Shown: positions 18,027 through 25,422, counted from the stretch's first letter. The stretch is 44,672 nt of DNA from an uncultured Bacteroidota bacterium (GCA_903853805.1 CAINUN010000027.1:1-44672); one strand, 5' to 3'. The notes: generated by a model not told the origin, from the letters alone. Numbers and translations: made by a program.

Positions 18027-18614
18027 ATGCAAAAACTAATCCTCCTCTTTTTTTGTTTCTTGCTTTTAGGAAGTAATGTTTCTGCACAAACAGAAGTTGA
18101 GGACACTGCTGTAATTTTAGCAGCTATAGATAAAGAATTTTACGGAAAGCCAATTATTTATGCTGAAAAATATGAGCAAAAAGATGACAGCGACTTTTAT
18201 CATTTGATGAAGAAAGGAGTGTTTAAAATGCCTAAATCAAATACCCCTAGTTTGATACTATCTACAGAAGAAATAAATTTCCTGATTGAAAAACATAACA
18301 AGCCAACTGTATGGAAGGAACACCTTTTTGCTAATAGTTTAATGATTGACAATGATAGTAATTATGCTTATGCTACAAAAGGAGACTGGGTTACATTTCT
18401 ATCAAGTGCCGACCCAGAAGGAACTTATTTCTACAAATACAAAGCCATCTTTAACTTCTCAAAACCTATTTATTTTAGAAAAAAACACTTTGCATACTTT
18501 GAATTTCATGTTCTTACAGACGGGGGAGCTTTATTAAACATACAAAGAATGGTTTTGAAAAAAGTAAATAATAAGTGGCGTAGATTGAAATGGATTGATG
18601 GCATTCAAGGTTAA
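18027..18614 (+). CDS. exported protein of unknown function
   Basis: A 195-aa protein with a clear signal peptide (QKLILLFFCFLLLGSNVSAQ, cleavage after SAQ or SA). The mature part is mixed alpha/beta and rich in Tyr and Phe, with EYFEFHV-type strands near the C-terminus (KHFAYFEFHVLTDGG). No family recognised. It has its own -7 box and follows hicB by 65 bp, so it is likely independent. Periplasmic location is inferred from the signal peptide. Confidence 0.65.
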   Translation: MQKLILLFFCFLLLGSNVSAQTEVEDTAVILAAIDKEFYGKPIIYAEKYEQKDDSDFYHLMKKGVFKMPKSNTPSLILSTEEINFLIEKHNKPTVWKEHLFANSLMIDNDSNYAYATKGDWVTFLSSADPEGTYFYKYKAIFNFSKPIYFRKKHFAYFEFHVLTDGGALLNIQRMVLKKVNNKWRRLKWIDGIQG

Positions 18615-18649
18615 ATATTCTCATCCCCGTTCCAAATACCCCACAAAAC

Positions 18650-18890
18650 ACTTTCCACAATTCACTCCTTAAACACGTTCTCTGTCTAGAATAATTCCAT
18701 ACAGTTTCCTTTACTCAGTTTCAATATTAGACTATTTCCAAATTAAATCATTTACAACGTTTTTTATTTAGAGTAATTCTATTATAATTCTTTTATTCAA
18801 GACTAAATTCAGAATAATTCTAGTGAAGTTCATTAACTAAGTAAGCTTTCAAGACTATTTCCAATAAAGCTCTTTAACTACAAACTATAT
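18650..18890. repeat. degenerate ~41-bp tandem repeat array
   Basis: The 365-bp gap between two genes contains five diverged copies of a roughly 41-bp unit. Recurring words are AGAATAATTCC, AGACTATTTCC, AGTAATTCT, AGAATAATTCT and AGACTATTTCC at about 18,688, 18,729, 18,770, 18,811 and 18,852, each followed by an A+T-rich segment ending near CATTTAC, CTTTAAC or CATTAAC. No coding potential is seen. Confidence 0.6.
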
Positions 18891-18922
18891 TATGTAAGCT
18901 GTTTTGTTCCCATTCTTTTCTT

Positions 18923-18930
18923 TATTTTTG
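18923..18930 (+). promoter_or_regulatory. -7 box upstream of the 319-aa gene
   Basis: TATTTTTG fits TAnnTTTG, 49 bp before the start. An 11-codon ATG frame beginning at 18,931 lies between, possibly an untranslated leader coincidence. Confidence 0.35.
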
Positions 18931-18979
18931 ATGAAAACAACTTTTTTCTTTCTCCTTCATTTTTAAAATGCTGTAAAAG

Positions 18980-19939
18980 ATGTCGTTTAAAAGCACTTGG
19001 CCGTTTAGCAACAATCCATTCCTTTCGTCTACTCGCAAAAGTTTTTCACGCGCCTTAATCATCGGCACGTTTACGGATGCTGCGCTTTTTGCCAGCACCT
19101 CCGACCCTATGTTTTTGGCATTATACAATACTTACCATCCCATTTTCACGGCATACGAAACGGCTTATGGCAAGTGGGGTAGTAGTTTGGGCATCAAAGT
19201 AGGCAGTACGCTTGGGCTGAGCGACTTGATGAAAGAACTTGTGGTGAGGGCGCGAAAATGGGATGTTGCCATTCAAAACGTTTTTGCCCATGACACGGGC
19301 GAGTATAAAAGCTTGATGCCGCACGGACGAACGCCTTTTAATCGTGGCTCTCATCTCAGCAGAATTGAAATGGTTTCGGTGTTGGACTTGAACCTGACGG
19401 GCAAACCTGCGCTTGCTGCCTTAAAAACAGAAGTGAACAGTTTTCACACAGCGCTAAATGATGCTTTGAGCAACAAACAAGGCAAGTCTTCGACGTCGAA
19501 TTTGAATAGCAAATTGCTCGAAATCAACCGCAAAGAACTGTGCAAGGCTTTGTTTGTGGTGTTGGGTTCGCTCATCGCTCATTTTCCCGAATCGCCACGC
19601 AGCATTGAGTCTTACTTCGACCTCGTGACCCTTCGCCAACATCGCCAAACCGATTTCACCGGTCATCTTGCCGCCATGAAAACCCACATCATTGCCCGCC
19701 GCACCTTAAAAGAAACAAACACTTTGACCTTGAAAAACAAAGGCAACACCACCCTGCGTTTCTATCTTGCACAAAACAAACAAGGTATGATGGGCGATGT
19801 GTTTATTGAACTTGTACCACATTCTATGCTTAAAGAAGTAGCGCCTTCATCCCTCGGCGTTAGTGCTTCAATGCATTTTTATTGTGTAAGAAATATGGAT
19901 GAACATGAAGTGGGGGAGTGGGAGATGGTGGTGGGGTGA
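18980..19939 (+). CDS. protein of unknown function, 319 aa
   Basis: Not recognised. The protein has no signal peptide or membrane helix. The N-terminal half is mainly helical (MKELVVRARKWDVAIQNVFA and a Ser/Leu-rich C-terminal helix region), the last third looks beta-rich (TLRFYLAQNKQGMMGDVFIELVP). Codon use is visibly G+C-richer than the flanking repeat array and the toxin-antitoxin pair that follows, so it may have a different history. Similar-sized single-copy unknowns are frequent in Bacteroidota; no role is suggested. Confidence 0.6.
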   Translation: MSFKSTWPFSNNPFLSSTRKSFSRALIIGTFTDAALFASTSDPMFLALYNTYHPIFTAYETAYGKWGSSLGIKVGSTLGLSDLMKELVVRARKWDVAIQNVFAHDTGEYKSLMPHGRTPFNRGSHLSRIEMVSVLDLNLTGKPALAALKTEVNSFHTALNDALSNKQGKSSTSNLNSKLLEINRKELCKALFVVLGSLIAHFPESPRSIESYFDLVTLRQHRQTDFTGHLAAMKTHIIARRTLKETNTLTLKNKGNTTLRFYLAQNKQGMMGDVFIELVPHSMLKEVAPSSLGVSASMHFYCVRNMDEHEVGEWEMVVG

Positions 19940-19957
19940 TGGGAAAATATTTCTTCT

Positions 19958-19965
19958 TATTTTTG
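19958..19965 (+). promoter_or_regulatory. -7 box of the RelBE-like pair
   Basis: TATTTTTG matches TAnnTTTG and ends 7 bp before the antitoxin ATG, implying an almost leaderless transcript. Confidence 0.45.
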
Positions 19966-19972
19966 AAACACT

Positions 19973-20161
19973 ATGACAGGCGTTAATTTTCTTACGAATG
20001 CAAAGGGCAAAAAAATTGCCGTGCAAATAGACTTGACCAATCATGCAGCTATTTGGGAAGATTTTTATGATTGCCTCGTTGCTGAAAGTCGCAAAGAAGA
20101 AGCGCGCATAAGTTGGGAAACCGCCAAAACCAAGCTCAACAAAAAGCACGGGTTGAAATGA
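19973..20161 (+). CDS. small antitoxin of a RelBE/ParDE-like pair
   Basis: A 62-aa protein with an N-terminal strand segment (GKKIAVQIDLTNHAAIWEDF) and a charged helical C-terminal tail ending in KKHGLK, consistent with the Bacteroidota antitoxin type paired with RelE. Its stop overlaps the toxin start (ATGA), so the pair is translationally coupled with the antitoxin first, the usual order for RelBE. Family assignment rests mainly on this context. Confidence 0.65.
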   Translation: MTGVNFLTNAKGKKIAVQIDLTNHAAIWEDFYDCLVAESRKEEARISWETAKTKLNKKHGLK

Positions 20162-20415
20162 AATACCTGATTCAAGTTAGCAAGTCTGCTTTCAAAGAAT
20201 TGGAGCTTGTTCCTAAAACACATTACATCAAACTTGTCAAAGCAATTGATGCGCTTGGAGATGAACCTCGCCCAACAGGATGTAAAAAACTAAAGAACAG
20301 AGACCATCAATATAGAATTCGTGTTGGAGTTTACAGAGTTGTTTATTCTGTTTACGACAATCAACTCTTAATAGATATCATTCGTGTTCGCCATCGTAAA
20401 GATGTGTACGATTAA
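20158..20415 (+). CDS. RelE/ParE-family toxin
   Basis: An 85-aa RelE-fold protein: KYLIQVSKSAFKELELVP, then LGDEPRPTGCKKLKN, YRIRVGVYRVVYSVYDN and the end IDIIRVRHRKDVYD. The basic residues of the core (R in YRIRVG and RVVY, and the terminal HRKDVY) match ribosome-dependent mRNA interferases. The frame opens 45 bp upstream inside the antitoxin gene, but MKYLIQV is the natural start. Confidence 0.85.
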   Translation: MKYLIQVSKSAFKELELVPKTHYIKLVKAIDALGDEPRPTGCKKLKNRDHQYRIRVGVYRVVYSVYDNQLLIDIIRVRHRKDVYD

Positions 20416-20483
20416 CTGCTGAAATCAATAGGATAACAAGTTTCTCCTAAAGAAATAACAAATTCAATAACCTTTATGTGCAG

Positions 20484-20491
20484 TATATTTG
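20484..20491 (+). promoter_or_regulatory. -7 box of creD
   Basis: TATATTTG fits TAnnTTTG, 20 bp before the ATG. Confidence 0.45.
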
Positions 20492-20511
20492 GTTGATAAA
20501 ACCCAACGATT

Positions 20512-21846
20512 ATGCTCGAACAGAAAAAACCCAACCTTGGGTTAAAAGCTTTGATAATAGCGGGTTTGATGGTGTTCTTACTCATTCCTACAATTTTAAT
20601 TAACGACCTTGTAAAAGAGCGCGAAGCAAGGCAAGATGAAGCCTTTAAAGAAGTAAGTTCTAAATGGGCCGAAACGCAAACACTTGCGGGTCCATTTGTT
20701 ACCATTCCTTATGTAGAATACATAAAGGATTCGACAGGTGTGGTGAAAAAGTACAAACAATACATTCATATCCTTCCCGACCAACTGAATATTAGTGGAA
20801 ATATTTCTCCAGAAAAAAGATACCGTGGCATCTTCGAAATTGTGGTTTATAATTCCAATCTTTCCTTCAAAGGTTCATTCTCAAATCTCACCACATTCAA
20901 CACCGATATTCCAAGAGCCAATATCCTTTTCGATCAAGCTTTTGTGTCATTTGGCATTACAGACTTAAGAGGAATTAAAGAGAATGTGCAATTGCATTGG
21001 GCAAATGAAACCATGAATTTCAACTCAGGTGTGGAGACCCAAGATGTCATTCAATCGGGCATCAATATTCCTATTCAGTTAAGTGCTACAGATACGTTGA
21101 ATAAAGTCACGAATTTTTCTTTCAATCTCAATTTGAATGGATCTCAATTCCTTTATTTTTCTCCAGTAGGAAAAGAAACAATAGTCAACATTACTTCTAA
21201 TTGGAAAACACCAAGTTTCAGTGGCGCCTTCCTACCTGATAAAAGAACGGTTACAGAAAAAGGTTTTAATGCATTTTGGAAAGTATTGCACCTCAATAGA
21301 AACTTCCCGCAAATGTGGCGGAACAGCGATTATAACATTAGTACTTCTGCATTTGGCATCAGTCTAATTGTGCCTGTTGATAGCTATACCAAAACCGACC
21401 GATCCATTAAATATGCCATCCTCATTATTGGGCTTACGTTTCTTACCTTCTTTTTTCTCGAGCTGATTAATAATAAACCTGTTCATCCACTACAGTATAT
21501 CCTAGTTGGGTTTGCGTTGTGCATCTTTTATGTTTTGCTCTTATCCATTTCAGAACATATCAGCTACAACCTTTCTTATCTCATTGCTTCGGTGATGACT
21601 ATCGGACTTATTTCTTGGTATTCTGCAAGCATTCTTAGAGACAAGAAGTTGGCTTATCTTATTGCAGGAGATTTGGTAATTCTTTACGGCTTTATTTTCT
21701 GCCTCATTCAGTTAGAAGATTATGCCTTGCTAATGGGAAGTCTTGGTTTGTTTACCATTCTTGCCATTGTCATGCATTTTTCAAGAAAAATTGATTGGGC
21801 AAGTTTGACCAAGAAAATAGAAGGTGGAAACAATTCTTTAGAATAA
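20512..21846 (+). CDS. creD: CreD-family inner-membrane protein
   Basis: A 444-aa protein of the CreD family (envelope-stress-associated inner-membrane protein). One N-terminal helix (ALIIAGLMVFLLIPTILIND) precedes a large periplasmic domain (about 35-300) containing the family segments RQDEAFKEVSSKWAETQTLAGP and a central beta region. Five or six C-terminal helices then follow, with FFFLELINNKPVHPLQYILVGFAL typical of CreD. No creABC regulators are near, as is common in Bacteroidota. A strong terminator follows directly and marks the last recognisable chromosomal gene before the mobile-looking part. Confidence 0.88.
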   Translation: MLEQKKPNLGLKALIIAGLMVFLLIPTILINDLVKEREARQDEAFKEVSSKWAETQTLAGPFVTIPYVEYIKDSTGVVKKYKQYIHILPDQLNISGNISPEKRYRGIFEIVVYNSNLSFKGSFSNLTTFNTDIPRANILFDQAFVSFGITDLRGIKENVQLHWANETMNFNSGVETQDVIQSGINIPIQLSATDTLNKVTNFSFNLNLNGSQFLYFSPVGKETIVNITSNWKTPSFSGAFLPDKRTVTEKGFNAFWKVLHLNRNFPQMWRNSDYNISTSAFGISLIVPVDSYTKTDRSIKYAILIIGLTFLTFFFLELINNKPVHPLQYILVGFALCIFYVLLLSISEHISYNLSYLIASVMTIGLISWYSASILRDKKLAYLIAGDLVILYGFIFCLIQLEDYALLMGSLGLFTILAIVMHFSRKIDWASLTKKIEGGNNSLE

Positions 21847-21851
21847 AAAAG

Positions 21852-21883
21852 AAAGAGGCTGTCAAACGACAGCCTCTTTTCTT
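21852..21883 (+). terminator. intrinsic terminator after creD
   Basis: A perfect stem AAAGAGGCTGTC/GACAGCCTCTTT with loop AAAC and T-rich end, 6 bp after the stop. Confidence 0.9.
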
Positions 21884-22145
21884 AGTGGTGGTGTGGCCGA
21901 ACCAATAATTTAATAATGTGTTTTTACAAAAACATACAAGAACCAATATGGCACTGGCTTTATAGAATCATTACAATGTTCATTTATATTCACTGTTATG
22001 CTCTATTGTAGCAGGGTCACCACCACCAAACCACCACCTTTCAATTCTGTACCATAAATATGATTTTTCAACTAGCTCCAATTTGTTTTTTTACAAAAAA
22101 TGGCAATATCGTAACGATTATTCAAAAAAATTCAATTTGATACTC

Positions 22146-22262
22146 ATGGAAAATTTTCCAAGAGGAAACATTTCAATCTCACCTTCTGTTTGGAGAAAAG
22201 TCGGCTGCAAAAGCCACTTCTTTATTCATGATGGGAGAGTAGATTGGGTTTATAAAACTTAA
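22146..22262 (+). pseudogene. possible 3' remnant of a DUF6527-like gene
   Basis: The frame, open from about 21,966, ends with RGNISISPSVW, then GCKSHFFIHDG and VDWVY. This pattern (PSxW, GCxSHF, GxVxW) resembles the C-terminus of DUF6527 proteins. The upstream cysteine-rich part of that family is not seen, so this would be a 5'-truncated gene. It lies in the otherwise empty stretch 21,884-22,296 between creD and the first element gene; I see no other feature there. Low confidence, from memory of the family. Confidence 0.3.
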
Positions 22263-22296
22263 AAATCATGAAAGAAGTGTCATTTATTAACCCCTT

Positions 22297-22506
22297 TCAA
22301 ATCGTGCTATAACTATCCCTTGAACTATACCGCCTCACTTTTTTACTATCCAATGTAACATTCAAGAAACTACCAGCCCACATTGCATTTACAACAGGTC
22401 TATCACAAGTAATGGTAGTGTAACTATCTCTTGTTGAATAGAGATGCACCTTTTTACCGTCAATTTTTATCACCCCAAATGCAGGGTATTTTGAATCCCA
22501 AGCCAT
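22297..22506 (-). CDS. small protein of two tandem ~20-residue repeats
   Basis: A 69-aa protein not recognised. Two similar modules are visible: IKIDGKKVHLYSTRDSYTTI and VTLDSKKVRRYSSRDSYSTI, each with the pattern D-x-KKV-x-x-YS-x-RDSY-(T/S)TI. It begins 2 bp after the stop of the preceding small gene and is the last gene of a three-gene unit led by the serine recombinase. Function unknown. Confidence 0.5.
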   Translation of the reverse strand: MAWDSKYPAFGVIKIDGKKVHLYSTRDSYTTITCDRPVVNAMWAGSFLNVTLDSKKVRRYSSRDSYSTI

Positions 22507-22508
22507 GA

Positions 22509-22712
22509 TTATTTTCTTTTTTGGTTAATGAATAAAGTCCAAACAAAACCTCTTGCTGACATCTCATTTGGAAACCAACTATCAGGTCTTACCAAATCAT
22601 GCGGATCTTCTTGGCGTAATTGCTCTATTAGAGGTAATAATTCAGGTTTAACCACCTGTTCAATTTCGTTTAAATAATCCTCGTAGTTTCCTACAAATTG
22701 TATTGCGTCCAT
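22509..22712 (-). CDS. small protein of unknown function next to the recombinase
   Basis: A 67-aa acidic, helical protein (YEDYLNEIEQVVKPELLPLIEQLRQEDPHDL) with a short basic C-terminus. Its start overlaps the recombinase end by 22 bp, so it is co-transcribed and maybe translationally coupled. No family recognised. Confidence 0.5.
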   Translation of the reverse strand: MDAIQFVGNYEDYLNEIEQVVKPELLPLIEQLRQEDPHDLVRPDSWFPNEMSARGFVWTLFINQKRK

Positions 22713-23332
22713 GCTATTTTTAAATGTTTAGTTTCTTTGGCCACCTTCTTTACTTTCATCACTGTAGCAGTTGATGCATCAGTAATCTTGGCAATTTCCC
22801 TAATAGTGGTTCTGCCTTCATTCAGGTAATTCAATATTTTTTTATTGTTGTCTTTATTCAAGAAGTCAACCTTTCTTTCATTAGTGCCGGCTTTTCTACC
22901 AAACACAACCCCTCTTTGTCTAGCTGCTATTTTTCCCATCTCCGTTCTTTCTCTAATCAATTCTTTTTCTTGTTCTGCTATTACCGATACAATGTGAGAG
23001 AATAGCTTAAATATCGGATTAGGTTTTCCATCAACGATGCTATCCAAGTTCATGTTTTGGATATGCACATTTACACCCTTTTCTTCGCAAACCTTTAAAG
23101 TAGATAGGGTATCAAAAGCATTTCTACCTAATCTTGAAAATTCTTCTACATACAAATCAGTAACCTTTCCTGCTTCAATCAATCTTAATACTTCTAATCC
23201 TTTGGGTCTTTTAGCAAAGACAATGGACCCACTTATTTGTTCTTGAAGGATTAGGTCATATTCCCTATTATCAAGCAACTGTCTAGAGCCTGATTGATTT
23301 AAAGTTGACCATCTGATGTATTTTACCTTCAT
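22691..23332 (-). CDS. small serine recombinase (resolvase/invertase family)
   Basis: A 213-aa site-specific recombinase. The catalytic serine is Ser9 in KYIRWSTLNQSG, and EEFSRLGRNAFDTLSTLK supplies the conserved active-site arginines (SRLGR). ERTEMGKIAARQRG is the E-helix/dimer region, and residues about 165-205 form a helix-turn-helix (TTIREIAKITDASTATVMKVK). This architecture and size match Tn3 resolvase/Hin-type enzymes rather than large serine integrases. It is the likely mobility, inversion or dimer-resolution enzyme of the element and is the first gene of a three-gene unit. Confidence 0.85.
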   Translation of the reverse strand: MKVKYIRWSTLNQSGSRQLLDNREYDLILQEQISGSIVFAKRPKGLEVLRLIEAGKVTDLYVEEFSRLGRNAFDTLSTLKVCEEKGVNVHIQNMNLDSIVDGKPNPIFKLFSHIVSVIAEQEKELIRERTEMGKIAARQRGVVFGRKAGTNERKVDFLNKDNNKKILNYLNEGRTTIREIAKITDASTATVMKVKKVAKETKHLKIAWTQYNL

Positions 23333-23456
23333 TTTGTGCTATAATAATATTTAGCAGTAAAATTAAAACAAAACCAACGAATAACCGCCTTTTTCAGTGG
23401 TTTTAACGATCTCCTAGCGTATCATTTTAATTGTTGAATTTAATTGAGGCAAAAGA

Positions 23457-23484
23457 AAACTTCTTGTCAAACGACAAGAAGTTC
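23457..23484 (-). terminator. terminator with AAAC loop
   Basis: An 11-bp perfect stem, AACTTCTTGTC/GACAAGAAGTT, with AAAC loop. On the minus strand it is followed by a T-rich run, so it ends the 125-aa gene just downstream of its stop. The central 24 bp recur exactly at 42,913-42,936. Confidence 0.75.
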
Positions 23485-23493
23485 TTTTGACAA

Positions 23494-23871
23494 TCAATTG
23501 TATAAGATTTCGCTAATTCGTCTGTCTCTTTCCTCTGCTTTCTTAATGTTTAGCAACTCCTTTTTAGAGTATTTGCTGTAATATTTCTTTCTTCTAGAGA
23601 ACTGACTATTTGATATTATTTCTTCATCCAACAAGTCACCAACCTTATAACAATGTGTGTTTTTATCTAAAAATTGCTTAATTAATTTATACTCGTAGCT
23701 ATTCCATTTTTGATAGCTGTTCCAGTCCATATCAATATCTTCATTAGTAAAGAATTTATTGTTGTTTATTAATTCATTTAACAACTTTTCAATAGCTTTC
23801 TTTTTGCATTTACTATCTCTAATCTTATCCATGAAGCTAACTGACTTTATTGGGCTTTCTTTTGTCTCCAT
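23494..23871 (-). CDS. small Lys-rich protein of unknown function
   Basis: A 125-aa very basic, charged, helical protein. Its C-terminal segment LLNIKKAEERDRRISEIL resembles the end of another small protein encoded at 24,556-24,858 (DLFNIRKAIIRDKKIDEIL), so the two share a tail motif N-I-(K/R)-K-A-x-x-R-D-(R/K)-(R/K)-I-x-E-I-L. The N-terminal parts are not alike. It is preceded by a leader segment repeated upstream of the 24.4-kb small gene. No family recognised. Confidence 0.45.
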   Translation of the reverse strand: METKESPIKSVSFMDKIRDSKCKKKAIEKLLNELINNNKFFTNEDIDMDWNSYQKWNSYEYKLIKQFLDKNTHCYKVGDLLDEEIISNSQFSRRKKYYSKYSKKELLNIKKAEERDRRISEILYN

Positions 23872-23874
23872 TGT

Positions 23875-23942
23875 TTTAAAATTTATTTTTTATAGGTGGT
23901 CAATTCATACCCCTTGTGTATTAAACACCTAAATCGAAAAAT
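23875..23942 (-). promoter_or_regulatory. duplicated leader/promoter segment, copy 1
   Basis: About 65 bp directly upstream of the 125-aa gene closely match 24,480-24,543; the best block is ACCCCTTGTGTATTAAAC, present in both. Likely promoter plus operator. See the second copy. Confidence 0.45.
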
Positions 23943-24001
23943 GTTCAAATATTTTTCAATTTTTTTTCACGAAAAACAAAGTGGAGAAAGGTTATTGGAA
24001 T

Positions 24002-24034
24002 AAAAAATCCCGTGTTTTTAGCACGGGATTTTTG
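24002..24034. terminator. bidirectional terminator
   Basis: AAAAAATCCCGTG pairs with CACGGGATTTTT; A-tract on one side and T-tract on the other, so it can stop transcription both ways. It lies 20 bp past the end of the 111-aa gene. Confidence 0.85.
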
Positions 24035-24053
24035 TTGTAGAAACTTCCAATTA

Positions 24054-24389
24054 TTATTTGTAGCGTATATCCGATTTGATTTTTTCTGTTGCTGCAAACA
24101 AATAATGTCCCATACAGTTTCTTTCCTTGCTATTTGCAATAATGTTAATTATTTCTTTAATGCAGTCACTTTTTTCAACTCCATATAGGTTTTTCATATA
24201 CTCAAAAATATCATCACAAACATTTTCAATGGTATATTTTTCATGTAGATACCATATGATATCTTCTACTGCCATTGTGTTTCCGTTAAAAGCACCTGGG
24301 TCAGAAACTCCTTCAAGTTCTATACTTAAATAAAGGGCTGCCATGTGAGTTAAGATACTTAAATCAAAGCCATCATAATAACGTGACAA
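24054..24389 (-). CDS. small acidic protein of unknown function, start uncertain
   Basis: A protein of up to 111 aa, not recognised; helical, acidic in the middle (SIELEGVSDPGAF, then VEDIIWYLHEKYTIENVCDDIFEYMKNL), no signal or membrane helix. The frame as drawn starts with TTG directly after a TAA. Upstream in the same frame lies a 28-codon stretch starting MENQIKNIKNFLNEIDSF, which itself follows a promoter-like repeat. Either that is a separate tiny gene or a stop codon has split a longer 139-codon gene. The first internal ATG is at MAALYLS. Confidence 0.4.
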   Translation of the reverse strand: MSRYYDGFDLSILTHMAALYLSIELEGVSDPGAFNGNTMAVEDIIWYLHEKYTIENVCDDIFEYMKNLYGVEKSDCIKEIINIIANSKERNCMGHYLFAATEKIKSDIRYK

Positions 24390-24476
24390 TTAAATGTTTA
24401 TATCTTTATTAGATTTATTTCTAAATGAATCTATTTCATTTAGAAAGTTTTTGATGTTTTTAATTTGATTTTCCAT
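24390..24476 (-). CDS. 28-codon small frame fused in phase to the next gene
   Basis: ATG GAA AAT start, sequence MENQIKNIKNFLNEIDSF... ending in TAA immediately before the TTG of the 111-aa frame, same phase. A repeated leader segment precedes it, so it is likely the true transcript start. Either a leader peptide or the N-terminus of a gene split by a stop. Confidence 0.3.
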   Translation of the reverse strand: MENQIKNIKNFLNEIDSFRNKSNKDINI

Positions 24477-24479
24477 CTG

Positions 24480-24543
24480 TTTAAAATTTATTTTTATAGA
24501 ATGTCATTTCTGACCCCTTGTGTATTAAACTACTAAATCAAAA
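24480..24543 (-). promoter_or_regulatory. duplicated leader/promoter segment, copy 2
   Basis: Second copy of the leader found upstream of the 125-aa gene: both contain ACCCCTTGTGTATTAAAC and TTTAAAATTTATTTTT in the same order and similar spacing (about 80% identity over 65 bp by eye). It sits directly upstream of the 28-codon frame. Confidence 0.45.
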
Positions 24544-24555
24544 TAAGTTTAGTTT

Positions 24556-24858
24556 TTATTTTAAAATTTCGTCAATCTTTTTGTCTCTTATTATTGCCTT
24601 TCTAATATTAAATAAATCACTTTCCTCTTTTATAAAGAAAAATTCTTTGTTTTTATTGTACTTACCCAAACCGTTTTTTATTGTTTCTGGTAAATCTCCA
24701 TAAGTAGTATAGTAACAGTTTTCATAAACAAAATTTACCTTTGTTGTTCTATTGTCTTTGTATTGTAAAGTCAGATCTTCTCTAGTGAAATAATATTTCT
24801 CTGTATCTAACAGTATTTTCCTGACTGCTATTATGCTGTAATCTTTTTTCCAACTCAT
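24556..24858 (-). CDS. small protein of unknown function sharing a C-terminal motif with the 125-aa protein
   Basis: A 100-aa protein, not recognised. Middle part has many Tyr/Phe strands (NFVYENCYYTTYGDLP) and a Lys/Glu-rich end with the tail NIRKAIIRDKKIDEIL that matches the protein encoded at 23,494-23,871. No membrane segment. It belongs to a cluster of four small A+T-rich genes of similar look, probably element cargo. Confidence 0.45.
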   Translation of the reverse strand: MSWKKDYSIIAVRKILLDTEKYYFTREDLTLQYKDNRTTKVNFVYENCYYTTYGDLPETIKNGLGKYNKNKEFFFIKEESDLFNIRKAIIRDKKIDEILK

Positions 24859-24870
24859 ATTCTATTTGTT

Positions 24871-25086
24871 CTATTTTAGTTGTTTAATAAATTTATCGTA
24901 AGCAATGTTTACTACATCCTCACAGTCAATGCAGTAGTAGCTTATCAATTCATTGTGAACAATTGTTCCATCATTTACTCTAGAGCTTATTAATCGCTCT
25001 TCATTTACATTCTCGCTACCACACTGGCAGCATACTTGAACATTTTTAGGGGTTTGCACATCAGGTGCTTGTTTTTGTTTTTTCAT
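24871..25086 (-). CDS. small zinc-ribbon-like protein
   Basis: A 71-aa protein with two Cys-x2-Cys pairs, CQCG near residue 20 and YYCIDCEDV about 35 residues later, the pattern of a zinc ribbon. A longer start at 25,128 is possible, but the A-rich sequence before MKKQKQ suits Bacteroidota initiation. It may bind nucleic acid; no family is named. Confidence 0.45.
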   Translation of the reverse strand: MKKQKQAPDVQTPKNVQVCCQCGSENVNEERLISSRVNDGTIVHNELISYYCIDCEDVVNIAYDKFIKQLK

Positions 25087-25189
25087 TTTTATATTTTTTT
25101 TAAATAGAAAGTCATTATTAACATTCATAAGTATTCTATAGTTGATTTGAAAAAAGTTTTAAAAATTTATAAAAATAAATATTGCTAAT

Positions 25190-25369
25190 TTGTCTGAAAT
25201 CAACCATCTTGGTAGTGATATTCCACGCTATAAAATCTTGAACGATCTAAAAGGGTATATGAGGTATAGACTTTACAATTTCAACTCATTTTCCAAAGGT
25301 TACTATATCATATTTGTTCCCTCACCGAGATGCTTTGTTTTATTGGCTATGCATAGGCATAAAAAAAAG
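25190..25369 (+). pseudogene. possible ParE-like toxin fragment
   Basis: The only plus-strand frame in this part of the element; otherwise 25,129-25,422 holds nothing I recognise except the hairpin. It reads GSDIPRYKILNDLKGYMRYR, then YYIIFVPSPRCFVLLAMHRH, resembling the end of ParE-type toxins (basic residues, hydrophobic strand, then a final H). It has no proper start codon or upstream domain and runs on into the hairpin. Weak; it may be chance. Confidence 0.25.
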
Positions 25370-25400
25370 AACCTGTACTTATTCAGTACAAGTTCTTTTT
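25364..25400 (-). terminator. hairpin terminator, copy 1 of a pair
   Basis: Stem AAAAAGAACCTGTACT/AGTACAAGTTCTTTTT with one C-A mismatch and loop TATTC, 22 bp downstream of the nucleotidyltransferase stop on the minus strand. A-run and T-run make it usable both ways. Same stem as 26,615-26,651 but with the loop reverse-complemented. Confidence 0.8.
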
Positions 25401-25422
25401 ATGGTTTAATCAGTAGGTTTCT

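Noticed and set aside
20412-20784. Minus-strand frames overlapping the start of creD
   Set aside because: Shadows of the creD coding frame without start signals.
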